Positions 21,199-30,418 of a DNA stretch of 64,000 nucleotides are shown here, piece after piece. The translations under genes were made by a program, and so were the position numbers. Under the pieces are notes generated by a model. It had not been told where the DNA came from. It searched no databases and worked only from the letters and a program-made list of their open reading frames with translations. The stretch comes from Sabellastarte sp. h YS-2021 (Eukaryota; Annelida; Polychaeta; Sabellida; Sabellidae), in the NCBI GenBank assembly GCA_964017235.1, contig OZ024928.1, positions 151,056,881-151,120,880 on the forward strand. Direction: 5' to 3'. The stretch's first letter is position 1. Each line of letters opens with the position of its first letter.

Positions 21199-23557
21199 CA
21201 ATTACCTATTGTGTCCAACTCCCTCAACATCAGTAATAGCAAAGTTGGACAACAGGACCTTAGAAAAGACTGTAAACTCAGCAGTAATAGACAGTCCATG
21301 TTCAAAGACCTTTCATCAGACACCAGGTTTACCTTCTCAAAATGTGTCTTATCTTGCTGTAGATCATGTTCATTCTGTTTGTTTCCAAGGGCAACCGCAA
21401 AAGAAAGGTTTAAGTCCCTGTATACCAAAGAGAAAAATAAAAGATGTGAAAGGTGTTTTTTGTGCAAGTCAATGTCTTTTTGTCCCACATGTTCCAAATG
21501 TCCCCAATGTTGTCCCAAGTTTGGCTGTAGGGGGCAGACTGCAAAAGTTTTGGCAAGTTTGGCTCAGTCTGGGGGCGAATCCAAGGGTGGTCTCGATTTT
21601 ACAAGAGGGATACACGCTACCCTTCAAAATCAGACCACCTCTGACCCGATCCCCGGTGATCAAGAGTGGTTATGCTCACCCAGGCAAAAGCAAAGCCTTG
21701 TATCAGGCGGTAACGGACCTCATAAACAAGTTGGTAGTCGAAAAGGTGGTCATCAGATCCTCCCTGGCCTTTTACAACCGCCTCTTTCTGGTACCAAAAT
21801 CGAATCAGAGATGGAGACCTATCTTGGACCTCAGCCATCTAAATCTTTTCTTGAAACCACGCACCTTCAAAATGGAAACTCCGGAAACAATAAGGTTGTC
21901 CCTCCAAAAGGGGGAGTGGGTAACGTCGCTGGATTTCAGCGACGCTTATTTTCACATCCCCATCAGTCAGAGATCACGAAAGTATCTCAGGTTTTTTCTG
22001 GGAAAGAAAGCCTTTCAATTCACAGCCCTTCCTTTCGGGCTCGCCACAGCTCCACTGGAATTCACCAAGGTAGTCAAGGAGGTGAAACTGATGGCTCAGG
22101 CACGGGGTATCCGGATCCACCAGTACCTCGACGACTGGTTAGTCAGAGCCCCGGACCAGGAAACTTGCCAGTCACATACCCAGACCCTTTTGGCCCTGTG
22201 CCGCGAATTAGGGTGGGTGGTAAACATGGAGAAATCGGAACTTACGCCTCAACAGGTTTTCAATTTCGTAGGTTACCGGTTCGACCTGCTGTCCGGTCGG
22301 GTGTTGCCCACTCAGGACAGATGGATCACTCTTCAGCAGAAACTACGGTTCATCAAAGGCAGGGACTGTTGTTCAGTCCGTCAGTTCATGTCCCTAATCG
22401 GGCTACTTACTGCCAGGGAAAAACAAGTATGGGCCGGCCGGCTTCACATGAGACCGGTTCAGTGGCATCTAAAAAGACACTGGCATGTGCCGGAGAGCCT
22501 GGAGAAGATTATTCCGGTTCCCCTTTCTCTTCACCCACACCTGGATTGGTGGTTGGACGAGACCAATGTGCTAAAAGGGCAACCCTTGCATCCTCTTCAG
22601 CACGCCCTACAGATTTTTACAGACGCCTCAAACGAAGGCTGGGGCGCACACTTAGGGGGATCCATAGCAAGAGGCGTTTGGTCAGAACCAGAAAGTCGCC
22701 TCCACATCAATTTCTTGGAACTCAAAGCAGTTCTTCTGGCTCTCAAGAGTTTCGAGAAGCAGTGCAGGGGACAGATTGTTCTCATAGCAACCGACAACAC
22801 GACTGTAATGTCATACATCAACAAAGAGGGCGGTATGAGATCAGGGTCTCTCTGTGCCCTACTTTGGAGGCTCCTATCCTGGTGTCATCCCAGGAAGATA
22901 ATTCTGCGGGCCAGACACATTCCGGGTCGCTTGAATGTCGTAGCAGACAAGCTGTCCCGGCACAATCAGGTGATCCAGACCGAGTGGTGCCTGTCTCAAC
23001 AGGTGTTCAATCGCTTGTGCTTCAACTGGGGCCAGCCTCAGATAGATCTTTTTGCCACCCGATTCAATCACAAGCTTCCCAAGTTTGTCTCTCCAGTTCC
23101 GGACTCGACAGCTTGGGCGGTGGATGCTCTCAGCCTACCATGGAGCAACCTGGACGTGTACGCTTTTCCTCCAGTCTCCCTGCTCAGTCAGGTCACATCC
23201 AAACTGGTGAATCAGGGCTTTCACAGAATGATCTTAATCGCTCCGGGTTGGCCCAACATGCCTTGGTTTTGGGACCTGATCAGTCTCTCAAGTCAGATTC
23301 CCTTCAGTCTTCCCTTGGAGAGGACCCTGTTGACTCAACCGTTCAACGGCCTTCTCCACAGGAACTTGAATCATCTGAATCTGCATGCTTGGCTCCTAGA
23401 GCCTCGTCCATCAGGCGACAAGGGTTTTCTGAGGAGGTGGCAGCAAGAATTGAAGCTCCTCAGAGAAGTTCAACCAGAGCGGTCTATAAGTCAAAGTGGG
23501 CCATTTTTGTTAAGTGGTGCGACTCCAACCAGGTGGACTTCAGGGCGCCCTCTCTGA
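20891..23557 (+). CDS. DIRS ORF2: reverse transcriptase, RNase H, methyltransferase-like
   Basis: 888-codon frame; the first ~100 codons overlap ORF1 and may not be translated. RT spans roughly residues 230-480 with ILDLSHLN, TSLDFSDAYFHI (first catalytic Asp), ALPFGLATAP and YLDD at residues 412-415 (bases 22124-22135). RNase H follows with FTDASNEGWGA (Asp at residue 578), FLELKAV, ATDNTTV and the AD of NVVADKLSR. After this comes DLFATRFN..PGWPNMPWFWDL, the conserved segment that many DIRS elements carry and that is annotated as a DAM-like methyltransferase. It copies element RNA to DNA. All key residues are present. Gag may be bypassed by reinitiation or frameshifting; the mechanism is not visible. 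Confidence 0.9.
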   Translation: MLRYSDMDFSLMQLSAQRNKILPVITPPVLFPDPVRVLPNRPDGDLLIDTVPMITETVGIPVPEIRTVRLGGSLAGIEVGVMAEDVVPIPVSLNREVTSNLNDNYLLCPTPSTSVIAKLDNRTLEKTVNSAVIDSPCSKTFHQTPGLPSQNVSYLAVDHVHSVCFQGQPQKKGLSPCIPKRKIKDVKGVFCASQCLFVPHVPNVPNVVPSLAVGGRLQKFWQVWLSLGANPRVVSILQEGYTLPFKIRPPLTRSPVIKSGYAHPGKSKALYQAVTDLINKLVVEKVVIRSSLAFYNRLFLVPKSNQRWRPILDLSHLNLFLKPRTFKMETPETIRLSLQKGEWVTSLDFSDAYFHIPISQRSRKYLRFFLGKKAFQFTALPFGLATAPLEFTKVVKEVKLMAQARGIRIHQYLDDWLVRAPDQETCQSHTQTLLALCRELGWVVNMEKSELTPQQVFNFVGYRFDLLSGRVLPTQDRWITLQQKLRFIKGRDCCSVRQFMSLIGLLTAREKQVWAGRLHMRPVQWHLKRHWHVPESLEKIIPVPLSLHPHLDWWLDETNVLKGQPLHPLQHALQIFTDASNEGWGAHLGGSIARGVWSEPESRLHINFLELKAVLLALKSFEKQCRGQIVLIATDNTTVMSYINKEGGMRSGSLCALLWRLLSWCHPRKIILRARHIPGRLNVVADKLSRHNQVIQTEWCLSQQVFNRLCFNWGQPQIDLFATRFNHKLPKFVSPVPDSTAWAVDALSLPWSNLDVYAFPPVSLLSQVTSKLVNQGFHRMILIAPGWPNMPWFWDLISLSSQIPFSLPLERTLLTQPFNGLLHRNLNHLNLHAWLLEPRPSGDKGFLRRWQQELKLLREVQPERSISQSGPFLLSGATPTRWTSGRPL

Positions 23558-24465
23558 AACAGGTGGCCGATTTTTTGTTGTATCTCTTTAAGGAGAGACA
23601 GTTACAACCCAGTACTATAGAAGGCTACAGAACGGCTATTGCCGATATGGTGGGTAACGACCCGGTTCATTTTGGCAAGGATGAAAGCTTGACTCGCTTG
23701 CTGGACAGTTTCCATAGAGACAAGCCGAAAGGCAGGAGGGGAGTCCCTGCGTGGAACCTTTCATTAGTGCTCCACCAGTTGACCAAAGCTCCTTTCGAAC
23801 CCATGCGGAAGGCCTCTCTTAAACATTTGACCTTTAAGGCGGTTTTCCTATTGGCTTTGGGTTCTGGCAAAAGGCGGAGCGAAATCCATGCATGGTTATA
23901 CCGCAACATCAGGCATCAGGAGAACTGGAGTCAGGTCTCCCTATATCCCTCTCCCAGTTTTCTATCGAAGAATCAGCTAGCGCGGGACGGACCGTCTGCT
24001 GTGGCACCGGTTGTCATTCCCGCGTTGGCTCCATCATTGGACAGGTCCCTCAAAGAGGACAAGTCTCTTTGCCCGGTCAGGGCCTTGCGTTACTATTTAG
24101 ACAGAACCAAGGACTTGCGCTCGGGCAAAGACCTGGTGTTTGTGTCTTTCCGGAAGAGTTTTCAGAAGGACATTGTTCCGGCTACTGTCTCTTCCTGGAT
24201 CAAGCAAACTGTGTTGTTGTGTTATCAGCTCTCCGATCATGAGGCTCAAACTATACATCAAGTTCGAGCTCATGATGTGCGGGCCTTTGCCGCATCCAAA
24301 GCCTTTCAGGGCGGGGTTTCCTTGGACCAGATCCTATCAGCTTGCCATTGGAAGGCCCACAACACTTTTACACAATTTTACCTGAAGGACCTAGCCTGGG
24401 CAGATTCAGAGTTGTACCACCTAGGTCCTGTGGTAGCTGCTCAACAGATCCACGAACATCAGTGA
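21211..24465 (+). CDS. DIRS ORF3: tyrosine recombinase, long overlap with ORF2
   Basis: 1084-codon open frame with no ATG at its very start (GTG at 21211; the real initiation site is unknown). It overlaps ORF2 for about 2.35 kb. An N-terminal Cys-rich block at residues ~50-110 (CCRSCSFC, CERCFLC, FCPTCSKCPQCC) is conserved in the copy at 58309-58854. The recombinase occupies about residue 740 to the end: KSKWAIFVKWC, catalytic Arg in KRRSE (888/889), HDVR (His1021, Arg1024), CHW (His1046) and Tyr1057 in TQFY. It integrates the circular DNA product by recombination. The frame equals that of ORF1, which ends 13 bases upstream. ORF3 is the best candidate for integrase function here. Confidence 0.88.
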   Translation: MSNSLNISNSKVGQQDLRKDCKLSSNRQSMFKDLSSDTRFTFSKCVLSCCRSCSFCLFPRATAKERFKSLYTKEKNKRCERCFLCKSMSFCPTCSKCPQCCPKFGCRGQTAKVLASLAQSGGESKGGLDFTRGIHATLQNQTTSDPIPGDQEWLCSPRQKQSLVSGGNGPHKQVGSRKGGHQILPGLLQPPLSGTKIESEMETYLGPQPSKSFLETTHLQNGNSGNNKVVPPKGGVGNVAGFQRRLFSHPHQSEITKVSQVFSGKESLSIHSPSFRARHSSTGIHQGSQGGETDGSGTGYPDPPVPRRLVSQSPGPGNLPVTYPDPFGPVPRIRVGGKHGEIGTYASTGFQFRRLPVRPAVRSGVAHSGQMDHSSAETTVHQRQGLLFSPSVHVPNRATYCQGKTSMGRPASHETGSVASKKTLACAGEPGEDYSGSPFSSPTPGLVVGRDQCAKRATLASSSARPTDFYRRLKRRLGRTLRGIHSKRRLVRTRKSPPHQFLGTQSSSSGSQEFREAVQGTDCSHSNRQHDCNVIHQQRGRYEIRVSLCPTLEAPILVSSQEDNSAGQTHSGSLECRSRQAVPAQSGDPDRVVPVSTGVQSLVLQLGPASDRSFCHPIQSQASQVCLSSSGLDSLGGGCSQPTMEQPGRVRFSSSLPAQSGHIQTGESGLSQNDLNRSGLAQHALVLGPDQSLKSDSLQSSLGEDPVDSTVQRPSPQELESSESACLAPRASSIRRQGFSEEVAARIEAPQRSSTRAVYKSKWAIFVKWCDSNQVDFRAPSLKQVADFLLYLFKERQLQPSTIEGYRTAIADMVGNDPVHFGKDESLTRLLDSFHRDKPKGRRGVPAWNLSLVLHQLTKAPFEPMRKASLKHLTFKAVFLLALGSGKRRSEIHAWLYRNIRHQENWSQVSLYPSPSFLSKNQLARDGPSAVAPVVIPALAPSLDRSLKEDKSLCPVRALRYYLDRTKDLRSGKDLVFVSFRKSFQKDIVPATVSSWIKQTVLLCYQLSDHEAQTIHQVRAHDVRAFAASKAFQGGVSLDQILSACHWKAHNTFTQFYLKDLAWADSELYHLGPVVAAQQIHEHQ

Positions 24466-24518
24466 TAGTCTTATTGCTGACTGTATATAGTGTACACATG
24501 TTTTTTTTGGGTTAGTGT

Positions 24519-24551
24519 ATATAATAAAATAAAAAAAAAAAAAAAAAAAAA
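24519..24551 (+). other. DIRS internal AATAAA and oligo-A tract
   Basis: AATAAA-type signals run directly into a ~23-nt A tract 60 bp after the ORF3 stop, well before the ICR. It may be a poly(A) signal or a relic of priming; its length may also be a sequencing-sensitive homopolymer. Confidence 0.6.
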
Positions 24552-24862
24552 ACCTCCACTATCCTTTGCTTCTGGATTGCCATGATCCAAAGTGGATCCA
24601 GGAGCTTCTCAAGGATGGTGTTTCTTGCTCCTGTTCTTCTTCCTCATTCATGAATTTGTTAGTTCATGCCCTCTTAGCCTTCCTGCACCTTCGGCTCGAA
24701 TTGGTGTACGGGCTGTTTCCTCTTAGGAAAGATCAGGGGGGGGCAAGGGTGTTTGGTCCTTTAAAGGTTGGTTTATTTAACCAGTACCGGACACACCCGT
24801 TATACTATTGTCTATATGGGTTCCCCTTGTTTGGCTACCCCCCATCCAATGGGTAGTCATTC

Positions 24863-24959
24863 TGCATCTGTCCACTAGGTAAGTTGTATTAACGCAATAA
24901 AATGGAAAATTTAATAGTAAATTAAATTTTTATAAGTTAATACCTTACCTAGTGGACAG
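24863..24959 (+). repeat. DIRS internal complementary region (ICR)
   Basis: Bases 24863-24902 are the exact reverse complement of the left outer end (18677-18716). Bases 24897-24959 are the exact reverse complement of the right outer end (25184-25246). The two halves share ATAAAA (24897-24902), the complement of the TTTTAT at both termini. This is the template for joining ends in DIRS replication (known model). Confidence 0.93.
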
Positions 24960-25017
24960 GGGGAGTCCCACCCTACCTTCCCCGCTATCATAACCAACAA
25001 GGGGTCTTAAGGTAGAC

Positions 25018-25199
25018 AACAAAAAGAGGAAGAGCGCATGCGCACGCATGCGCAGTATACCGGCAGGTAGGCTGTACAGCCACCTGGCGAGTGAACAGGA
25101 CACTACCGGTCCCGGCCAGAGCCCAGCTCAGGACGTTTTTTTCTAACGTTTGGCGTGACCGGCAGAGCGCCGGACAAATGCATCTGTCCACTAGGTAAG
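25018..25199 (-). repeat. DIRS right inverted terminal repeat
   Basis: Reverse complement of 18696-18877 with one mismatch seen. It is followed by the right-specific outer end to 25246, which terminates in TTTTAT. Confidence 0.92.
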
Positions 25200-25544
25200 G
25201 TATTAACTTATAAAAATTTAATTTACTATTAAATTTTCCATTTTATACTATTTGCAAGCAACATTTACACAATACAAACTAAATGCATCTTCTGTGGTTT
25301 TTATGCATGTAGAGGTAATGAATAAACAGAATGGTGCTGTTGACTACAAAGCTCCAAATGTATGTGGGTCTCACCACAAGTTGTAAAGATTCTATCATGG
25401 ATAGTACTACCCAAAGATTTTCACAATTTTGCATAGGTTCAAATAATACTAGGCTCAAAGGTGCACCTTGTGTGGAATAATCTAGATATAAATTCACTGC
25501 ACTGATTACATATGTTGAAATACTAAATGTTAAAAATAGCATCA

Positions 25545-25770
25545 GACATGCTCGTACCCTACAGCCTGGGGAAATAGTTTCAACACCATGAGATATAGAA
25601 ATAATGAAATGGTACAAAGATTGGGATACTTTCAATGCAGTGTCCGTTACATAAAGGTCCAAATAATGTTTATGTGAAGAAAATAACTTCTAAGAGAAAA
25701 TAAATTATGTAAAGTATTAAAACAAGACAATTTAATAGCAAGACGACGGCATTAATCCGTAAACTAAAAA
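25545..25770 (+). mobile_element. Pearl-like left module, interrupted
   Basis: AAAAATAGCATCAGACATGC, then TACCCTACAGCC and the ~220-bp left module, cut off at about 25770 where the family C-type block begins. It is the counterpart of 6960-7120 in inverted orientation. Confidence 0.65.
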
Positions 25771-27180
25771 CTAGATATTGCGTCTCGACGCAGTGTATCC
25801 CCGGACGGGACATGGTTGAAGCGTGATATACAGAGTATTATGGTTAACACAAATAAACCCCTGTGGGGAGGGGGCCTAAATGTTTATGGGAGCAACTTGT
25901 ACTGACACTAAGTAAATAAAATGTTTGCTTAATGAAAGATACAAATGTAACAAGACCTAGCGCATCTGAGAACAGTTGCAAATTGTATTCACCAGGAAGA
26001 AAACTCACCAAAGCCAATCAAGCATCACTTAACCTTGAACGAGGAGCCCAAGGTGAAATCTGACCACATCAAAAGATTCTTAGCCCATGATTTCCAATAG
26101 GTTGGTGTGACATTGCAAACCTCTAGGAACACGAATAAGTGAGTTATAAGCACTTTTAATTTTGGCTATCCTCATTTGACCTTGAAAGAGGGGCCAAAGG
26201 TCAAATCTGACCACATAAAAAGATTCCCAGCCCACGATTTCCTATGAGTTGGTTTCACATTGCAAACCTCTAGGACCAATAATAAGGGAGTTACAAGCAC
26301 CTTTAGGTTTCGCTATCCTCATTTGACCTTGAAGGAGGGATCCAATGTCAAATGTGACCACACCAGAAGATTCCCAGCCCATGATTTCCTATAAGTTGGT
26401 TTACCATCCCAAACCTGTACAACCAATAATAAGCGATTTAAAAAGCACTTTTAAGTTGGGCTATCCTCGTTTGACCTTGAAGGAGGGGTCTAAGGTCAAA
26501 TCTGAATACACCAAAAGATTCCCAGCCCATGATTTCCTATAAGTTGGTTTACCATACCAAACCTGTATGACCAATAATATGCTAGTTATATGCACTTTTA
26601 GGTTTGGCTATCCTCTTTTGACCTTCAAGGAGGAGTCCAAGGTCAAATCTGACCACACCGAAAGATTCCCAGCCCTTGAGTTGGTTTACCATCCCAAACC
26701 TCTAGGACCAATAATAAGGGAGATATAAGCACTTTTCATGACTGACAAAGAAACGCCCATGGCGGCCATCTTGTTTTTCAAAATGAGGCCAAAAATATTA
26801 CCATCCCAAACCTCTAGGACCAATAATAAGGGAGATATAAACACTTTTCATGACTGACAAAGAAACGCCCATGGTGGCCATCTTGTTTTTTAAAATGAAA
26901 CCAAAAATATTTCTAGTCAAGATATTGTAATGCGGAACATATTCTGCAAATTTGAGATCTCTACGTATAATACCCTTTACTCTAGAGGACCAACAAAAGT
27001 CCTTGCTTTAAGTCGAATAAATGTCCCTCGAGGCCATCTTATTTTTCAAAATAAGGCCAAAAATATTCCCAGGCAAGATTTTATAGTTATGAATATATCC
27101 TGCAAATTTGAGAAGGCTAGCTATAATATTTTTTTTTTGTTAGAGCGGTAACAGCTAATAATAAAAGAGGTATATGGCCT
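25771..27180 (+). repeat. Family C block with CGGCCATCTTG modules
   Basis: It begins with ATTGCGTCTCGACGCAGTG and TATCCCCGG (as at 6850-6945), then has about five 140-150-bp monomers (26030-26740). Two to three copies of a module with GGCCATCTTGTTTTTCAAAAT follow. It is the same composite as 44941-46620. A CTAGCGCATC end-like motif lies at 25958. Confidence 0.75.
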
Positions 27181-27384
27181 CACAGTCTTGTATAGGCATA
27201 TATATGCAGTAAAAGGTACCATTTTGAGTTATTTTAGCAGGCCTAAGGTGACCTTGAAAACAATAGGCAAGGTCAACAAACTGGATGCTGGTACTCCATC
27301 ATGTAATTAACCTCCAAAGCCATTTTCAATAGTTTCCATGCAATCTAGTCAGCACTAAGTGTGAAAATATCTCCAATAAGAAAA

Positions 27385-28775
27385 ATAGCATCAGAGATGC
27401 CCATACCCCACAGCCTAGGGAAATATATTTAACACCACAAGATATAGAAGTACTGTATCAGTACAAAGTTCAGGATACTTTCAGAGCACTGTCAGTTATA
27501 TCAAGGTCAAAGTAATGTTTAAATAGAGAAAATAATGTCTAAGAGAAAGATAATGCATGTAAAGATGAAGTATTAAAACAAGACAATTTAATAACAAGAT
27601 GACAGCATTAATCAGTAAACTAAACATTACGACACTCTTTATCTACATATGGCATGGTCGAATTATGGTTTGGATGTTTTGAATATTACCATGCATACAG
27701 AAGTGGTAATACATTCAATGAATGCTTATGTGTGGTGTTGGAGCAAAATCTATGGCTCACTTGATGAAATTCCATCTGTTACAATGGGAAATTATAAAAG
27801 TAAAATTCTTAATGAATTCTAATATGACTTCAGTGCTTAATCTGCATCAAAAGACAGACCCAAAGGTGCAACAAGATTTTAAAGGTCATGGTCACTACAG
27901 CAAGGTCAGAGGTCAAATCAAGGTCACACCATGATGCTGCACACCTACAACCCCTAACCAATGTCCCTACCAAGCATCAACTTCCTACACCTTACGGCTT
28001 CCGAGATATAGCCTGGATATGATTTTATAGGTCAAGGTCACTATAGCAAGGTCAAAGGTCAAATCAAGGTCAGACCATGACATTGCACACCTACACCCCC
28101 TAACCAATGTCCCTACCAAGTATCAACTTCCTATACCTTACGGTTTCCGAGATATAGCCCGGAAAAGATTTTATAGGTCAAGGTCACTACGGCAAGGTCA
28201 AAGGTCAAACCAAGGTCAGACCATGATGTTGCAGACCTACACCCCCTAACTAATGTCCCTACCAAGTATCAACTTCCGACACCTTACGTTTTCTGAGATA
28301 TAGCCCAGACAAGATTTTCAAACTCAAGGTCACTACGGTAAGGTTAAATCAAGGTCAGACCATGACACTGCACACCTACACATCCTAACCAATGTCCCTA
28401 CCAAGTATCAACTTCCTACACCTTACGGTTTCTGAGATACAGCCTAGACAAACATTTCCCGCCGCCCGCCTCCCCACCCATCCCAACACCATGGGTGAAA
28501 ACAATACCCTGACAGCCCTTAAGGGCTGTGGGGTAAAAAGGCCTAAAAATGGTCTCGATGAGGTACTTTGGCAGTCTGTGGATGACCTTCAATGAAGAGC
28601 TTCAAGATCAAATTTCTGCCTGCTTACAGAGGACATATATTTGTATTGTACATACCAGCCATAGGATGATCTAACTTTCTGTATATGAGAACTGGGCCAA
28701 AATGTGAAAAAAATGGCCAAAATCTGAACTTTAAGAGGCCACCAGTGACCTTGAAATTGAAGGTCCGGGGATACA
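27385..28775 (+). mobile_element. Pearl-like element, copy 2
   Basis: Left end AAAAATAGCATCAGAGATGCC with TACCCCACAGCC at about 27405, a left module to 27880 (including ACAGACCCAAAGGTGCAACAAG) and four family B monomers. The right end is GCCCTTAAGGGCTGTGGGGTA at 28518, plus an extension to TCCGGGGATA (28766). It is the inverted partner of copy 1. Confidence 0.8.
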
Positions 28776-28904
28776 ATTATGAAGCTGTAAAAATTATTTA
28801 TCAGAGAATAGGAGTCAATGAAAATAGTACAATTATGTAAACATACATATAATAATCAGCTGCAGCAATCCATGCATCTTTGCGATAAGGGAAATATATC
28901 TAAA

Positions 28905-30066
28905 ATATGGCAGGTGAACATATTTTGGTCACAGCATGATGTTGCACACCTACAACCCTCAACCAATGTCCCTAACAAGTATCAACTTTCTACACCTTAT
29001 GGTTTCCAGGATATAGCCTGGACAAGATTTTATAGGTCAAGGTCACTACTTCAAGGTCAAAGGTCAATTCAAGGTCACAGCATGACGTTACACACCAACA
29101 ACCCCCGACCAATGTCCCTACCTAGTATCAACTTCCTATACCTTACAGTTTCCGAGATATAGTCCAGGCAAGATTTTATAGGTCAAGGTCACTACGGCAA
29201 GGTCAAAGATTAAATGAAGTTCACACCATGACGTTGCACACCTACAACCTAAATCAAATGTCCCCACCAGGTATCAACTTCCTATACCTTACAGTTTCCA
29301 AGATAAAGCCTGGACAAGATTTTATAGGTCAAGGTCACTACAGCACGGTCAAAGGTCCAATCAAGGTCACACCATGACACTGCACACCTACACCCTTTAA
29401 CCAATGTCCCTACCAAATAACAACTTCTACACCTTACGGTTTCCCAGATAAAGCCCAGACAAAATTTATAGGTCAAGTCACTTCGGCAAGGTCAAAGGTC
29501 AAATCAAGGTCAGACCATGACGTTGCACACCTACACCCACTAACCAATGTCCTCACCAAGTAACAACTTCCTACACCTTATGGTTTCCAAGATATAGCCT
29601 GGACAAGATTTTATAGGTCAAGGTCACTACGGCAAGGTCAAATCAAGGTCAAACCATGACATTGCACACCTACAACCCCCTACTGTCCCTACAAAGTATC
29701 AACTTCCTACACCTTACAGTTGACGAGATATAGCCCGGACAAGATTTTAAATGCCAAGGTCACTTAGGCAAGGTCAAATCAAGGTCACAACATGACGCTG
29801 CACACCTACACCCCTTAACCGATGTCCCTACAAAGTATCATCTTCCTACACCTTACAGTTGCTAAGATACAGACCCGACAAGATTTTTAAACTCTAGGTC
29901 ACTGGGGCAAGGTCACTGGTCAAATCAAGGTCACACCATGACGTTGCACACCTACACCCCTTAACCAATGTCCTTACCAAGAATCAACTTTTTCCTGCCG
30001 CCCACCCACCCACCCATCGGGGCATAATGGGTGAAAACAATACCCCGACAGTCCTTTAGGGCTGTA
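28905..30066 (+). mobile_element. Pearl-like element, copy 3 (no left module)
   Basis: About seven family B monomers followed by the right end (CACCCATCGG, CAATACCCCGACAG, GCTGTAGGGTAAAAA). The left module is missing. Confidence 0.75.
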
Positions 30067-30267
30067 GGGTAAAAATTAATATTTGTTCCAATGCAGTAGC
30101 ACCTCTTTTAATAGAAGCATGTTGGGAAAGTTGAACTTGTAATGAGTCTACAGAAAGCTAAAATACAAGACATTTGCTTAAACCGTCCTAATTAAATAAC
30201 TAGGAAACAGAATATTGTATAACAGAGTTTTTACTGTTTTTTGTTGAGATAGATTCCAATTAGTGAA

Positions 30268-30418
30268 CTAGCTTTCTTCAAAGCTGTCATCAAGGGGAAT
30301 GACTTGAGGAGAGAGATCATCCATGGCATCCTCTAAAATCTCTATGGTGCGATCTGAATTTGCCGTAGAAGCTGGTCGACTTCCTGATATGGATCCCATG
30401 TACTTGTCCATTGTTTGC
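30268..30418 (-). CDS. Gene 3, candidate terminal exon
   Basis: Acceptor TTTTAGTTCAG, then one base completing a codon and 49 codons to TAG (30268-30270). The encoded tail QTMDKYMGSISGSRPASTAN continues into an acidic end (EILEDAMDD..PLDDSFEES). Composition is strongly protein-like for a C-terminus. The exon at 36368-36435 ends in a phase that does not join directly, so at least one exon is missing or the assignment is wrong. No family is recognised. Confidence 0.4.

Larger units (their letters stand above)
18677..25246 (+). mobile_element. Structurally complete DIRS-type YR retrotransposon
   Basis: 6,570-bp element bounded by TTTTAT at both outer ends. Order: left inverted terminal repeat, gag ORF, RT/RNase H/methyltransferase-like ORF overlapped by a tyrosine-recombinase ORF, oligo-A, internal complementary region (ICR), right inverted terminal repeat. 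DIRS elements (known biology) reverse-transcribe to a circle whose ends are templated by the ICR and integrate by tyrosine recombinase without target duplication. All three frames are open, and the two ITRs differ at one position in my reading, so recent activity is plausible. It sits in intergenic sequence between family A repeats and pearl debris, downstream of gene 1. Confidence 0.93.

Noticed and set aside
21180-21518. - strand ORF of 112 codons over the gag/RT junction of the intact DIRS
   Set aside because: Opposite strand to all element genes. It lacks features and is not conserved at copy 3.
24566-24856. 96-codon + strand ORF between the DIRS recombinase and the ICR
   Set aside because: It lies in the 3' untranslated part of the element, ends at the ICR, and has no domain or matching frame in copies 2 or 3.
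24903-25246. Initially read as a separate ~340-bp MITE with 62-bp inverted ends
   Set aside because: Those arms are the right half of the ICR and the right outer terminus of the DIRS element; canonical DIRS geometry explains them fully.
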